From: Sulfitobacter brevis
Lineage (GTDB): Bacteria; Pseudomonadota; Alphaproteobacteria; Rhodobacterales; Rhodobacteraceae
Length of the DNA stretch: 64,000 nucleotides
Direction of reading: 5' to 3'
Assembly (NCBI RefSeq): GCF_900112755.1
Contig: NZ_FOMW01000010.1
Span: 62,001-126,000, forward strand
Below are positions 7,965 to 16,153 of this stretch, piece after piece; positions within the stretch are counted from its first letter, which is position 1; every line of letters begins with the position of its first letter. Made by a program: the position numbers and the translations under genes. The notes below the pieces were generated by a model. It worked only from the letters and a program-made list of their open reading frames with translations. It was not told where the DNA came from and did no database searches.

Positions 7965-9053
7965 GATGACTGCGCTGCCGATCCCTCCGGCAGCTGCAAT
8001 CGCTGCAAGCCCTGTTCCGCCCGTTTGCGAAAGCGTGTGGAACAGGCGCACTGCGTTGATTGCGCCCGACGCGCCGATCGGGTGGCCCCGCGCCAAGGCT
8101 CCGCCGCCGCGATTAATGATCGTGGGGTCAAGGCCCGCAAGTCGGACACAGGCGATGGCTTGCACCGCATAAGCCTCCATAATCTCCGCAGCATCCAGGG
8201 CGTCGACTGACCGCTCCGCTTTTTCCAACGCGGCTTTGATTGCCGCCACTGGCGCCAAACCGGGCACTGTGGGGTCGCCCCCCAGTGTCGCGCCGGCCAA
8301 AATCTTGACCTTGAAGCTGCTAAACCGCGCCGCAATTTTCTCGGAAACGACCACGCAAAAGGCTGCGCCATCTGCGGCCACAGCCGCATTTGCTGCTGTG
8401 ATACAGCCCGTCACTACCGGCGCACGTACGCAGAGCCGCGCGGTCATGCGCCGCGCAAAGGGGTCCCGGTCAAGCGCAAGAAGCGGGACCATCTCCGCTC
8501 TGTTAAATTGTGTCGCCAACGCCCGCTCATGACTGGTGATCACCCAATCATCCTGCGTTTGCCGTGAGATGCCGAGCGCTTCGGCCAAGTCTGCGGCCGC
8601 CTCGGCCATATCAGGGTCGCGGTCCGGCCAAGGCGTAAAGGGAGCCTGATCATAGGGTTCGGGTGCGCGCCCGTCCGCAAAGGTTTGTAGGCGCAGCGGA
8701 CGGCGCGAATAGCTTTCGGCGCCGCCCGCCACGACAACATCTGCAGCGCCGCTCTCCACCATTTGCTGCGCCAGCAGTACGGCATCCAGCCCACCCGCGC
8801 ATTGGCGATCAATGCTCAGACCCGCGACCCGTGTCGGCAGGCCCGCCGCAAGTGCCGCAATACGGGCGGGATTGCCCCCCATGCCTAGCGCATTGCTTAA
8901 GATCACCTCATCCACCACGTCGGTCGGCAACCCCGCAAGGTTGAGAGCCTGTGAGATCACCGGCGCGGCCAACTCATGGAGCGCCAGTTTGGCCAAGGCG
9001 CCGCCTCGCGGTGCCACAGGGCTGCGACAAGCGCTGAGAATAAATGCAGTCAT
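7953..9053 (-). CDS. Thiolase-family protein lacking two conserved active-site residues (YhfS-like)
   Basis: A 366-residue thiolase-fold protein, shorter than the usual ~390. The nucleophilic Cys is present (DRQCAGGLDAV, about residue 81) and so is the catalytic His (GGGALARGHPIGASG). However, the Asn of the usual NEAFA motif is Met here (IMEAYAVQA), and the C-terminal CxG cysteine, the general base, is replaced by Ala (AIAAAGGIGSAV). The chemistry may therefore differ from ordinary thiolysis or condensation. The start ATG at 9053 overlaps the upstream ligase stop by four bases (ATGA), so the pair is one operon. Its linkage to bioY recalls the Bacillus yhfU-yhfT-yhfS set. Confidence 0.85.
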   Translation of the reverse strand: MTAFILSACRSPVAPRGGALAKLALHELAAPVISQALNLAGLPTDVVDEVILSNALGMGGNPARIAALAAGLPTRVAGLSIDRQCAGGLDAVLLAQQMVESGAADVVVAGGAESYSRRPLRLQTFADGRAPEPYDQAPFTPWPDRDPDMAEAAADLAEALGISRQTQDDWVITSHERALATQFNRAEMVPLLALDRDPFARRMTARLCVRAPVVTGCITAANAAVAADGAAFCVVVSEKIAARFSSFKVKILAGATLGGDPTVPGLAPVAAIKAALEKAERSVDALDAAEIMEAYAVQAIACVRLAGLDPTIINRGGGALARGHPIGASGAINAVRLFHTLSQTGGTGLAAIAAAGGIGSAVILGA

Positions 9054-10288
9054 TCCGAAGCCTCCAACCAACGGGCGAGTGCGGCGAGATCGGGTTTGCC
9101 AGACGGCAGGACCGGAAACGGGTCGACATGGCGCAATCGTTGCGGCGAGATGAGCGCACCATGGCGGCGACGGCAGGCATCGAGAATTGCCGCGTCGCGC
9201 AAGGGGTCTGCTGCGCCTGCAATTACCGCGACCAACCGATGCCCGCGCAGACGATCCGGCACCGGTAGAACCGCGCAATCAGTAACATCGGGGAATGCTG
9301 CGATGGTGGCTTCAATGGCTTCGGGAAACACGTTTTGGTCGGAAATCGTGACCATGCGCGACCGCCTGCCAGTCAGCCAAAGAAAGCCTGTGTCGTCGAG
9401 CCGCCCGATCTCCCCGACGCTGAGCGCATCCCCGTCCCAGCGGGTATCGAGGCTGCTGCCAAGCGCATAGCCTTTAAACAGATAAGGGCTGCGCACCCAA
9501 ACTTCGCCGGTGTCACGGGACAGGTTCCCAGCACTGTCCCTGATCTCAATCTCGACTAGCGGATAAGCGCGCCCGACCGAGCCAGACGGGGTGGCGCTGT
9601 CGGCAAGTGTGATAAAGCTGGTCTCCGCTGAGCCGTAAAACTCATGGAGCACGGCGTTCGGGCATAGCGCTTGCGTCGCCGTACGGGTCGCAGCGTCGAG
9701 ATGGCCACCGCCGCAGAGGACCAGCCGCATCGCGGCCAAGGGCCGCAGTCCCGCCCCCTGGGCAAGCACCCGCAACTGGGTCGGCGTGGCATAGAGAATG
9801 CTCACGCCAGCGTCTCGCAATGCGGCGCGCTGTTTGGCGGCCGCCAGCCCCGCAAGCAGATGGACATCAAGGCCCAAGTGCAGCCCCTCAAGCACCGCAT
9901 AAAGCGACAGCGAGTGGGTCAGCCGCCCTAGCACCGCCGTGCTGTCCTCGGCGTTTAACCCAAAGCGAGCGGCGTTGATCTGAAAACTCGCGATCCACGA
10001 TGCCTGGCTGCGCCGAATTGCCTTGGGCGCCCCTGTAGACCCCCCCGAAAGCGTCAGAAAATCGCCCCTCTGAGCTTGCAGATCTGACGCCAATGCGCCC
10101 TCGGCCACACAAAAAGCCGTGCCGTCCCCCAGCAACGCCCCGAGGGCCGTCATTGCGGCAAGGTCATCCTGCGCGTCGATCGCATGGAGCCGATCCGCAG
10201 CAGGCTGCTGGGCAGGTCGCGCCAACGGCACCCCGCCGACAAATGCAGCAGCCCTCTGGTGCCAGTGAAAACATCCGGTGGCTGTCAT
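9050..10288 (-). CDS. AMP-binding acyl-CoA ligase (YhfT-like), bioY-linked
   Basis: A 412-residue adenylate-forming enzyme of the acyl-CoA synthetase family, shorter than typical (~500-550) at its N-terminus. It shows the P-loop (LTLSGGSTGAPKAIRRS), the A5 motif (HEFYGSAETSF), the GEVWVRSPYLFKGY stretch, the hinge region near LTGRRSRMVTISDQNVFPEAIE, and the catalytic Lys motif (LPSGKPDLAALARWL) close to the C-terminus. It presumably makes an acyl-CoA for the coupled thiolase-like protein. Since the operon faces bioMNY, a biotin-related acid such as a pimelate-type chain is a candidate substrate, which is inference. The ATG at 10288 is chosen because upstream in-frame sequence has no ligase similarity. 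Confidence 0.85.
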   Translation of the reverse strand: MTATGCFHWHQRAAAFVGGVPLARPAQQPAADRLHAIDAQDDLAAMTALGALLGDGTAFCVAEGALASDLQAQRGDFLTLSGGSTGAPKAIRRSQASWIASFQINAARFGLNAEDSTAVLGRLTHSLSLYAVLEGLHLGLDVHLLAGLAAAKQRAALRDAGVSILYATPTQLRVLAQGAGLRPLAAMRLVLCGGGHLDAATRTATQALCPNAVLHEFYGSAETSFITLADSATPSGSVGRAYPLVEIEIRDSAGNLSRDTGEVWVRSPYLFKGYALGSSLDTRWDGDALSVGEIGRLDDTGFLWLTGRRSRMVTISDQNVFPEAIEATIAAFPDVTDCAVLPVPDRLRGHRLVAVIAGAADPLRDAAILDACRRRHGALISPQRLRHVDPFPVLPSGKPDLAALARWLEASE

Positions 10289-10423
10289 GCAATATTCCCG
10301 TGCTGCGCTGCGCTTAACCCTATCAAACTTTGCACGCCGTGACCAAGGTCGCTGATTCGGGGTGTCGGTCGGCGTAGCAGGTCGTATGTTGCGGACAAAT
10401 GTAGAAAAACCGGAGGAACGAAA

Positions 10424-11410
10424 ATGGCCGAAATGATGCGCGTGATCGAGATCAGCGAAAGCGGCGGGCCAGAGGTGCTGAAGCCCGCCCAGCGCCCGAT
10501 GCCCGAGCCCAAACAAGGGCAGGTGGTGATCAAGGTCGCCTATGCGGGCGTGAACCGCCCTGACGCGCTGCAACGCGCGGGCATGTACGCGCCGCCCCCC
10601 ACTGCCAGCGATTTGCCAGGGTTGGAGGCTTCGGGCGAGGTCGTAGCAATTGGCTCCGGCGTTACTGGCGTCGCGGTGGGCGATCAGGTCTGTGCTTTAT
10701 TGCCAGGCGGTGGCTATGCCGAATACGTCGCCACAGCGGCTGCACATTGTTTGCCAGTCCCTGCGGGCATGGGCATGAAGGAAGCCGCCTGCCTGCCCGA
10801 AACGTTCTTTACGGTTTGGTCCAACGTCTTCATGCGCGGTGGCCTGAAAGCAGGCGAGCGGTTCTTGGTTCACGGGGGGTCGTCCGGCATCGGTACGACT
10901 GCAATCCAGCTTGCCCATGCTTTCGGCGCACGGGTTTTTGCCACAGCCGGGACAGACTCCAAATGCGCTGCATGCATGTCACTAGGGGCCGAAGCCGCGA
11001 TTAACTACCGCGACACTGACTTTGTCGAAGTGCTCAAAGCCGAGGGCGGGGCGGATCTGATTCTGGACATGGTGGGCGGATCGTACATTCCGCGCAATAT
11101 CGCGTCGCTGGCTGAAGATGGCCGTTTGGTACAGATCGCGTTCCTACAGGGGCCGAAGGTCGAGATGAACTTTGCCACCCTGATGACGCGTCGGTTGACG
11201 ATGACAGGCTCTACGCTGCGCCCACAAAGCGATCTGGCGAAGGCCCGCATTGCGCAAGAATTGCGTGAAGCTGTCTGGCCGTTGCTGGCCTCGGGGCGCG
11301 TCGCGCCAGTGATGGACAGCGAGTATGATCTGGATGCGGCCCATGAGGCGCATGCCCGCATGGAAACTAGCGGGCACATCGGCAAGATCGTCCTGAAAGT
11401 GGCTGGCTGA
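10424..11410 (+). CDS. NAD(P)H-quinone oxidoreductase, PIG3-like
   Basis: A 328-residue medium-chain dehydrogenase/reductase without the structural zinc-cysteine cluster, as in quinone oxidoreductases of the PIG3 group. The N-terminal GroES-like domain has GVNRPDALQRAGMYAPPP and LPGLEASGEVVAIGSGV; the Rossmann domain has FLVHGGSSGIGTTAIQLAHA (about residues 146-165). It likely reduces quinones or enones using NADPH. GGAGGAACGAAA precedes the ATG. It is divergent from the acyl-CoA ligase, and the 135-base gap must hold both promoters. Confidence 0.92.
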   Translation: MAEMMRVIEISESGGPEVLKPAQRPMPEPKQGQVVIKVAYAGVNRPDALQRAGMYAPPPTASDLPGLEASGEVVAIGSGVTGVAVGDQVCALLPGGGYAEYVATAAAHCLPVPAGMGMKEAACLPETFFTVWSNVFMRGGLKAGERFLVHGGSSGIGTTAIQLAHAFGARVFATAGTDSKCAACMSLGAEAAINYRDTDFVEVLKAEGGADLILDMVGGSYIPRNIASLAEDGRLVQIAFLQGPKVEMNFATLMTRRLTMTGSTLRPQSDLAKARIAQELREAVWPLLASGRVAPVMDSEYDLDAAHEAHARMETSGHIGKIVLKVAG

Positions 11411-11460
11411 GATACGGGCTCTCGGTACTGAGTTCAACGCCGCTCCGGTGGTTTGGCATG

Positions 11461-11490
11461 GCGCGGCGGGGCATTAGGCCCCCGCCGCGC
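11461..11490. terminator. GC-rich hairpin between converging qor-like and efflux genes
   Basis: A perfect 11-bp inverted repeat, GCGCGGCGGGG (11461-11471) and CCCCGCCGCGC (11480-11490), with an 8-base loop lies between two converging genes. There is no T-run, so efficient intrinsic termination is uncertain. Confidence 0.5.
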
Positions 11491-11570
11491 GACATCTGTA
11501 AAATTGCCCCGAAACCGCCTGACAACGCCGCTGTACGATGGTCACGTAACTCCAAGGACAGTTCGGGCCC

Positions 11571-12824
11571 CTATTCCGCTGGGGTAGGAAGCTTGGCCGC
11601 CGGGGCTTGTGCCCCGTCCGGTGTTGCAGCGTCGGGAGCCACCTCCCTGACGCGCAGGTGGATGAGGTAGGACAGACAGGCCGCGACCCCCATTAGCGGG
11701 ATGAATATGCCCATGGCGACCAATGTATCGCCAAGCAACGCGCCAAGGCTACCCATTAGCAAGCCCGCGCCCATCTGGAAAAATCCCATCAAGGCTGCGG
11801 CGGCGCCTGCGGTGCGCGTGAAGGGCGCAAGCGCGGCGGTCGACATCGCCGGCATCACCAGCGCGATGCCACAGGCATAGATCGCCACCGGTACCATGAC
11901 GTGCAGAAAGCTCGGTGGCCACAATAGCAAGGTCGCGGTGCCAGCGGAGCCTGCAAGGATGAAGACCAGTCCGGGCGCGACCAAACGGTCCGCGCCAATG
12001 CGGGCAATAAGCTGGCGGGCGACTAGGGAGGCGACGAAAAAGCTGCCCGATTGCGCCAACATCGCAAGGCCGAATTGCTGGGGGCTTAGCCCGAGATCGT
12101 TCATCAGGATGAAGGGCAGGAAGGTTGCTTGGGCATAGATTGCGCCCAAGGCTCCGGCGATAACGCCCGAGGCGGTTACGAAATGCGCGTTGCCGAGCAC
12201 ATTGCGGTAGCTGCCTGCGAGCGTTTTGAAATTAAGACGTTTGCGGTCCGCGACGACGGTCTCAGCCATGCAGAAGTAGACGGTCGCGATGACGCCGAGG
12301 CCGATGGCCAGCATCACCACAAACAGCGACCGCCAGCCGAAAACCCAGAGGATCAATCCGCCAAGCGTGGGTGCGAATGCGGGGCCAAGTGCCAGAACAA
12401 TGCCGATCAAGTTCATGATCCGTGACGACTGATCGCGGGTAAACAAATCGCGCACCAGCGCCCGCGACGTGGCAACCCCGACGGAGGCACCCACGCCTTG
12501 GATGAAGCGCGCGAGGATCAGCACAGTCATCGTCGGGGCGAAAAGCGCCAGCAAGCTGCCCGCGCAATAGAGCGCCATGAAGGCAATGGTCACGGGGCGG
12601 CGGCCCAGCACATCCGACAGCGGGCCTGCCACGAGTTGCGCAAAGGCAAAGCCGCCGAAATAGAGCGTCAGGGTGAGTTTCACCACCGAGTCGGTCGAGC
12701 CGAAGGCGGTCACAAGCTCGGTCATCGCGGGCGTATATAGCGCCATCGAGACAGGGCCGACAGCGACGAGAAGCGCGCCCAAAAGGCTGACGCGGCGTTC
12801 TGACATGATGGGCTTGGCGGTCAT
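11571..12824 (-). CDS. Multidrug efflux MFS transporter, Bcr/CflA family
   Basis: A 417-residue major facilitator with about 12 hydrophobic helices. The Bcr/CflA pattern appears in SMALYTPAMTELVTAFG (end of TM1), in the loop 2-3 motif GPLSDVLGRRPVTIAF, and in ARFIQGVGASVGVATSRALV (TM4). Proton-driven drug export is the family role; the substrate is unknown. The ATG at 12824 overlaps the MarR gene stop by four bases, so translation is coupled and the regulator very likely controls the pump. Confidence 0.92.
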   Translation of the reverse strand: MTAKPIMSERRVSLLGALLVAVGPVSMALYTPAMTELVTAFGSTDSVVKLTLTLYFGGFAFAQLVAGPLSDVLGRRPVTIAFMALYCAGSLLALFAPTMTVLILARFIQGVGASVGVATSRALVRDLFTRDQSSRIMNLIGIVLALGPAFAPTLGGLILWVFGWRSLFVVMLAIGLGVIATVYFCMAETVVADRKRLNFKTLAGSYRNVLGNAHFVTASGVIAGALGAIYAQATFLPFILMNDLGLSPQQFGLAMLAQSGSFFVASLVARQLIARIGADRLVAPGLVFILAGSAGTATLLLWPPSFLHVMVPVAIYACGIALVMPAMSTAALAPFTRTAGAAAALMGFFQMGAGLLMGSLGALLGDTLVAMGIFIPLMGVAACLSYLIHLRVREVAPDAATPDGAQAPAAKLPTPAE

Positions 12825-13288
12825 TTCGAGGATCCTTCAGCGGGCGGCTGGCTGGTGCTGCCGAGATTATCGCGCAGGGCGAGGGCGGCGCGGTGGAACG
12901 CATCCTGATCGGAAGGGGCAACGCCAGCCATTGCCGTGGCGCGGACCTTCTGGCCTGCCTGCGCAATTGGCGTGAGCAGGGCGGTGCCAGTATCGGTGAG
13001 GGTAACCCGCTTGGCGCGGCGGTCTTGCGGGTCGGGGCCGCGGGTGATCATGCCTGCCGCTTCCAGACTGTCGAGAAAGCTGGTGACGCTCATCGGAGAC
13101 ATGCCCATCCGGTCTGCCAACACGGTCTGGCGGATGCCGTCGCAGCGCGCGATATGGGCCAACACACGGGCCTCGGCCGGGGTCACAGGTACACCAGCGC
13201 GCTCAATCTCACGCTCGAAATTCCGGCGCAGCAGACGCGCGATGTCGGTGATTAGAAAACCGAAGGTGTCAGGGCCAAGAGGGGGCAT
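12821..13288 (-). CDS. MarR family transcriptional regulator
   Basis: A 155-residue winged-helix regulator. The DNA-binding core is seen as TPAEARVLAHIARCDGIRQ, ADRMGMSPMSVTSFLDSLE (recognition helix) and the wing RGPDPQDRRAKRVTLTDTG (about residues 36-110). It is first in a two-gene operon with the MFS exporter, the standard layout for a drug-sensing local repressor. A 25-base inverted repeat lies 13 bases upstream of its start and is the probable operator. Confidence 0.93.
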   Translation of the reverse strand: MPPLGPDTFGFLITDIARLLRRNFEREIERAGVPVTPAEARVLAHIARCDGIRQTVLADRMGMSPMSVTSFLDSLEAAGMITRGPDPQDRRAKRVTLTDTGTALLTPIAQAGQKVRATAMAGVAPSDQDAFHRAALALRDNLGSTSQPPAEGSSK

Positions 13289-13300
13289 GCAATTTCCAGA

Positions 13301-13325
13301 TTATACTAAGGTAGGCTTAATATAT
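13301..13325. promoter_or_regulatory. Probable MarR operator
   Basis: An imperfect dyad, TTATACTAAG (13301-13310) and CTTAATATAT (13316-13325), is separated by GTAGG and lies just upstream of the marR-type gene. Its AT-rich sequence stands out in a GC-rich region and probably overlaps the -10 element. Binding is inferred from position and symmetry. Confidence 0.5.
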
Positions 13326-13402
13326 GCCGGGCGTTTTAAATTCAAGGGGGGGCGAGGGCGTGCAAGAGGTCACTTTGAGCCCCCAGCTAGCCGCCAGTGA
13401 CT

Positions 13403-14047
13403 TCAGCGTAGCGGCGCAAAGAGCGCATTTTTCATGCGGCAATCGCGTACGACATCTTGCCCACACGGCACGGGGTCAAGGCTGCGCGACAGGCAAATAC
13501 GGACTTCCTGAATATGTGCATCGCGGCAGGTCACGGTGACGCCGTCAGGCTCCATCGTCGGGTTGGCCTTGAGGAAAGCTTCTTCCACGACCGAGGCGGG
13601 CAGTTTGACGAGCTTGTCGAGCTGTCGGAAGACCGCGGGGCGGCTAATTTTATGATAGGCCGCTCGCGAAAGCGCGAAGTAACCCTCGGCTGACAATCCG
13701 GTGCAGGTGCCATGTTTTTTCCATTGATGCCATGCGAGGCCACTTGTGCCCATGATATCGGCCATCGCAGATGTCATGCTGCGGGAGGGAGGACGCTCGG
13801 CGGTTTGGCAGTAGGATGGATATCCGCGGTTATACTGTGGCCAGAGGCCATGCAGTACCCAGCCGTGGCCGGTGTCTTCGGCGCATTGCGGTGACCTGCG
13901 CGCATCGCCTTCAAGGCGGCACCAGTTGGGGGACCAGCTTAGCGAGACGACGAAGTAGTCAAACGCGCCAGCGCGGTTCGATTGGGCCGAAGCAGGGCCT
14001 GCACAGAGCAGCGTCAAGGATATGAGCAGGGCGAGCAGCTTGTGCAT
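13403..14047 (-). CDS. Secreted ribonuclease T2 family protein
   Basis: A 214-residue endoribonuclease. A Sec signal peptide (MHKLLALLISLTLLCAGPASA, cut after residue ~21) directs it to the periplasm or outside. Both catalytic segments are intact: CAS1 as WVLHGLWPQY and CAS2 as WHQWKKHGTCTG, giving the two catalytic His plus Lys and Glu-equivalent positions around residues 65-115. Cysteines are spaced as for disulfides. It presumably scavenges RNA, as E. coli RNase I does. It stands alone, divergent from trcR, and its upstream region has the AT-rich stretch TTAGTATATAG. Confidence 0.92.
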   Translation of the reverse strand: MHKLLALLISLTLLCAGPASAQSNRAGAFDYFVVSLSWSPNWCRLEGDARRSPQCAEDTGHGWVLHGLWPQYNRGYPSYCQTAERPPSRSMTSAMADIMGTSGLAWHQWKKHGTCTGLSAEGYFALSRAAYHKISRPAVFRQLDKLVKLPASVVEEAFLKANPTMEPDGVTVTCRDAHIQEVRICLSRSLDPVPCGQDVVRDCRMKNALFAPLR

Positions 14048-14172
14048 TGGGGCTTTCCTTATTGGCGTGTAATTAGTATATAGCCCCTAAGTTCCCCGAC
14101 AATGGAAACCATCCCGGCCCGCCGGGACAGCCTTTCAGGCGACGGGGAAGGTACGTTTCAAGGAGAGATCAA

Positions 14173-14949
14173 ATGGCAAAACCGATCATGGCAAAAGCCA
14201 CTGCTGTCTGGCTGGTCGATAACACCACCATCAGCTTCGGCCAGATCGCCGATTTTGTAGGGATGCACGAGCTTGAGGTGCAGGGCATCGCGGACGGCGA
14301 TGTGGCACAGGGTGTGAAAGGGTTCGATCCGCTCACCAACAACCAGCTGACTCAAGAAGAGATCGACGCCGCGCAGAACAATCCGCGCCACAAGATCCAG
14401 CTTAAGTTCAATGCTTCTGCACAGGGTGAGGAAAAGCGGCGCGGACCGCGTTATACGCCACTGTCCAAGCGTCAGGACCGTCCGGCATCGATCCTTTGGT
14501 TGGTGAAGTTTCACCCCGAATTGTCCGACGGTCAGGTCAGCAAGCTGGTCGGTACGACCAAGCCGACCATTCAAGCGATCCGCGAGCGCACGCATTGGAA
14601 TATTTCCAACATCCAACCCATCGATCCGGTCGCTTTGGGGCTGTGCAAACAGTCGGAGCTTGACGCTGCTGTGCAAAAAGCTGCTGCCAAGAAGTTGGCT
14701 GCTGGCGAGGTCATGACGGATGACGAACGCCGCAAGCTGGTCAGCACCGAGCAGAGCCTCGGGATGGACACAGAGCCGCGCATGCCGACCGCCATCGAAG
14801 GGCTGGAGACGTTTACGCTGTCCGGCAACGATGACGACGATGAGGACAAGATCGACAACGGCAACTACAAAGACGCCGACAGCTTCTTCACCTTGCCAGA
14901 AGGCAGCGATGATGAAGATGACGACGAGGATGAATCCTCGAAGCGTTAA
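14173..14949 (+). CDS. Cell cycle transcriptional regulator TrcR (DUF1013)
   Basis: A 258-residue protein of the alphaproteobacterial DUF1013 family, named TrcR. The body has two repeated helix-turn-helix-like segments: TISFGQIADFVGMHELEVQG (about 20-40) and LSDGQVSKLVGTTKPTIQAI (about 118-138), followed by a lysine/alanine-rich helix. The C-terminal ~40 residues are very acidic (DDDDEDKIDN and DDEDDDEDESS), which suggests interaction with RNA polymerase or basic proteins. AAGGAGAG precedes the ATG. A hairpin terminator follows. Confidence 0.92.
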   Translation: MAKPIMAKATAVWLVDNTTISFGQIADFVGMHELEVQGIADGDVAQGVKGFDPLTNNQLTQEEIDAAQNNPRHKIQLKFNASAQGEEKRRGPRYTPLSKRQDRPASILWLVKFHPELSDGQVSKLVGTTKPTIQAIRERTHWNISNIQPIDPVALGLCKQSELDAAVQKAAAKKLAAGEVMTDDERRKLVSTEQSLGMDTEPRMPTAIEGLETFTLSGNDDDDEDKIDNGNYKDADSFFTLPEGSDDEDDDEDESSKR

Positions 14950-14994
14950 GCTGTATCGCTGACTTTTCTGTCGGTTTTCATCATTTGATATTGA

Positions 14995-15024
14995 GGGCGC
15001 AGGGCATCAGTCTTGCGCCCTTTT
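14995..15024 (+). terminator. Intrinsic terminator of trcR
   Basis: The inverted repeat GGGCGCA (14995-15001) and TGCGCCC (15014-15020) with a 12-base loop is followed directly by TTTT, 45 bases after the trcR stop codon. Confidence 0.7.
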
Positions 15025-15085
15025 CTATGGCGCCGATGGCTGCTTCCCGCGATCCAGAACGAAAGATATGTCTGATTTGCGGTCT

Positions 15086-15679
15086 TCAGAGCGCTTTGCG
15101 GGCGCGCAATGCGGCAGTGATGGTGCCATCGTCGAGGTAGTCCAGCTCGCCGCCAATCGGCACACCTTGAGCGAGCGAGGTCTTCTTGACCCGCGCGCCA
15201 AGTTCGTCGGCGATGTAATGCGCGGTGGTCTGGCCATCGATCGTGGCGTTGAGCGCAAGAATGACTTCAGTGATATTCTCGGTGGCGACACGGTCGATCA
15301 AGCGCGGAATGCGCAGCTCATGCGGGCCAACGGCATCAAGCGCCGACAGGGTGCCGCCCAGCACGTGGTAGCGGCCTTTGAAAACGCCCGAACGTTCCAT
15401 CGCCCAAAGATCGGCGACATCCTCGACCACGCAAATCTCGCCGTTAGCGCGCTTCTCCGAGGCGCAGATATCGCAGAGGTCAGCGGTGCCGATATTGCCG
15501 CAGTTGAGGCACTCCCGCGCCGTGGCCGCGACGGTCTGCATCATATCCGCGAGCGGCGACAGCAAAATGCCGCGCTTGCGGATCAGGTGCAGGACCGCGC
15601 GGCGTGCCGAGCGCGGCCCTAGGCCCGGCAGTTTTGCCATCATCTCGATCAGGGCGTCAATGTCGCGGGTTGAGCTCAA
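15086..15679 (-). CDS. recR: Recombination mediator RecR
   Basis: RecR works with RecO/RecF to load RecA on gapped DNA. The 197 residues include the N-terminal helix-hairpin-helix ([20 protein letters not shown], about 13-33), the zinc finger ([16 protein letters not shown], about 56-71) and the Toprim domain ([17 protein letters not shown], about 80-97, and [16 protein letters not shown]). It is the last gene of dnaX-ybaB-recR, a gene order found across bacteria, 75 bases after ybaB. Confidence 0.97.
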   Translation of the reverse strand: MSSTRDIDALIEMMAKLPGLGPRSARRAVLHLIRKRGILLSPLADMMQTVAATARECLNCGNIGTADLCDICASEKRANGEICVVEDVADLWAMERSGVFKGRYHVLGGTLSALDAVGPHELRIPRLIDRVATENITEVILALNATIDGQTTAHYIADELGARVKKTSLAQGVPIGGELDYLDDGTITAALRARKAL

Positions 15680-15754
15680 ACGGCTGGTCCTGTCGGAATG
15701 TTGGAGGCCTGCGGCGCGAGTTTACCCAGCCAAATGAGCCGGATGCGGTGCCGG

Positions 15755-16099
15755 TTAGAATGGCAGTTTCATATCTGCGGGCAGGCCGAGACCTTCGGTG
15801 ATCTTGCGCATCTCTTCTTGGGCACGGTCGGAGGCTTTAGATTGCGCGTCCTTGATGGCCGCAAGGATCAGGTCCTCGACGACTTCTTTGTCATCGCCGT
15901 TGAAAATTGAGGGATCGATATCAAGCGCTTTGAGTTCGCCTTTGGCTGTGGCGGTCGCCTTTACAAGGCCCGCACCGGATTCGCCGGTTACGAGGATATT
16001 CGACATCTCGTCCTGCATCTGGGCCATCTTGCCCTGCATTTCTTGTGCTTTTTTCATCATTCCGGCCATATCGCCGAGGCCGCCCAGTCCTTTGAACAT
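15755..16099 (-). CDS. YbaB/EbfC family nucleoid-associated protein
   Basis: A 114-residue dimeric DNA-binding protein. The sequence shows the long N-terminal helix rich in Met, Gln and Lys (MMKKAQEMQGKMAQMQDEM, about 15-33), a beta region (VTGESGAGLVKATATAKGEL) and a C-terminal helix (DLILAAIKDAQSKASDRAQE). It lies between dnaX and recR, its conserved place, and presumably acts in nucleoid organisation or DNA repair. GGAGACAG precedes the ATG. Confidence 0.95.
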   Translation of the reverse strand: MFKGLGGLGDMAGMMKKAQEMQGKMAQMQDEMSNILVTGESGAGLVKATATAKGELKALDIDPSIFNGDDKEVVEDLILAAIKDAQSKASDRAQEEMRKITEGLGLPADMKLPF

Positions 16100-16153
16100 C
16101 GTCTGTCTCCTGATCTTGTGCTTTGGTTTATATGTGGCCGAGGGGGCGGGGGA

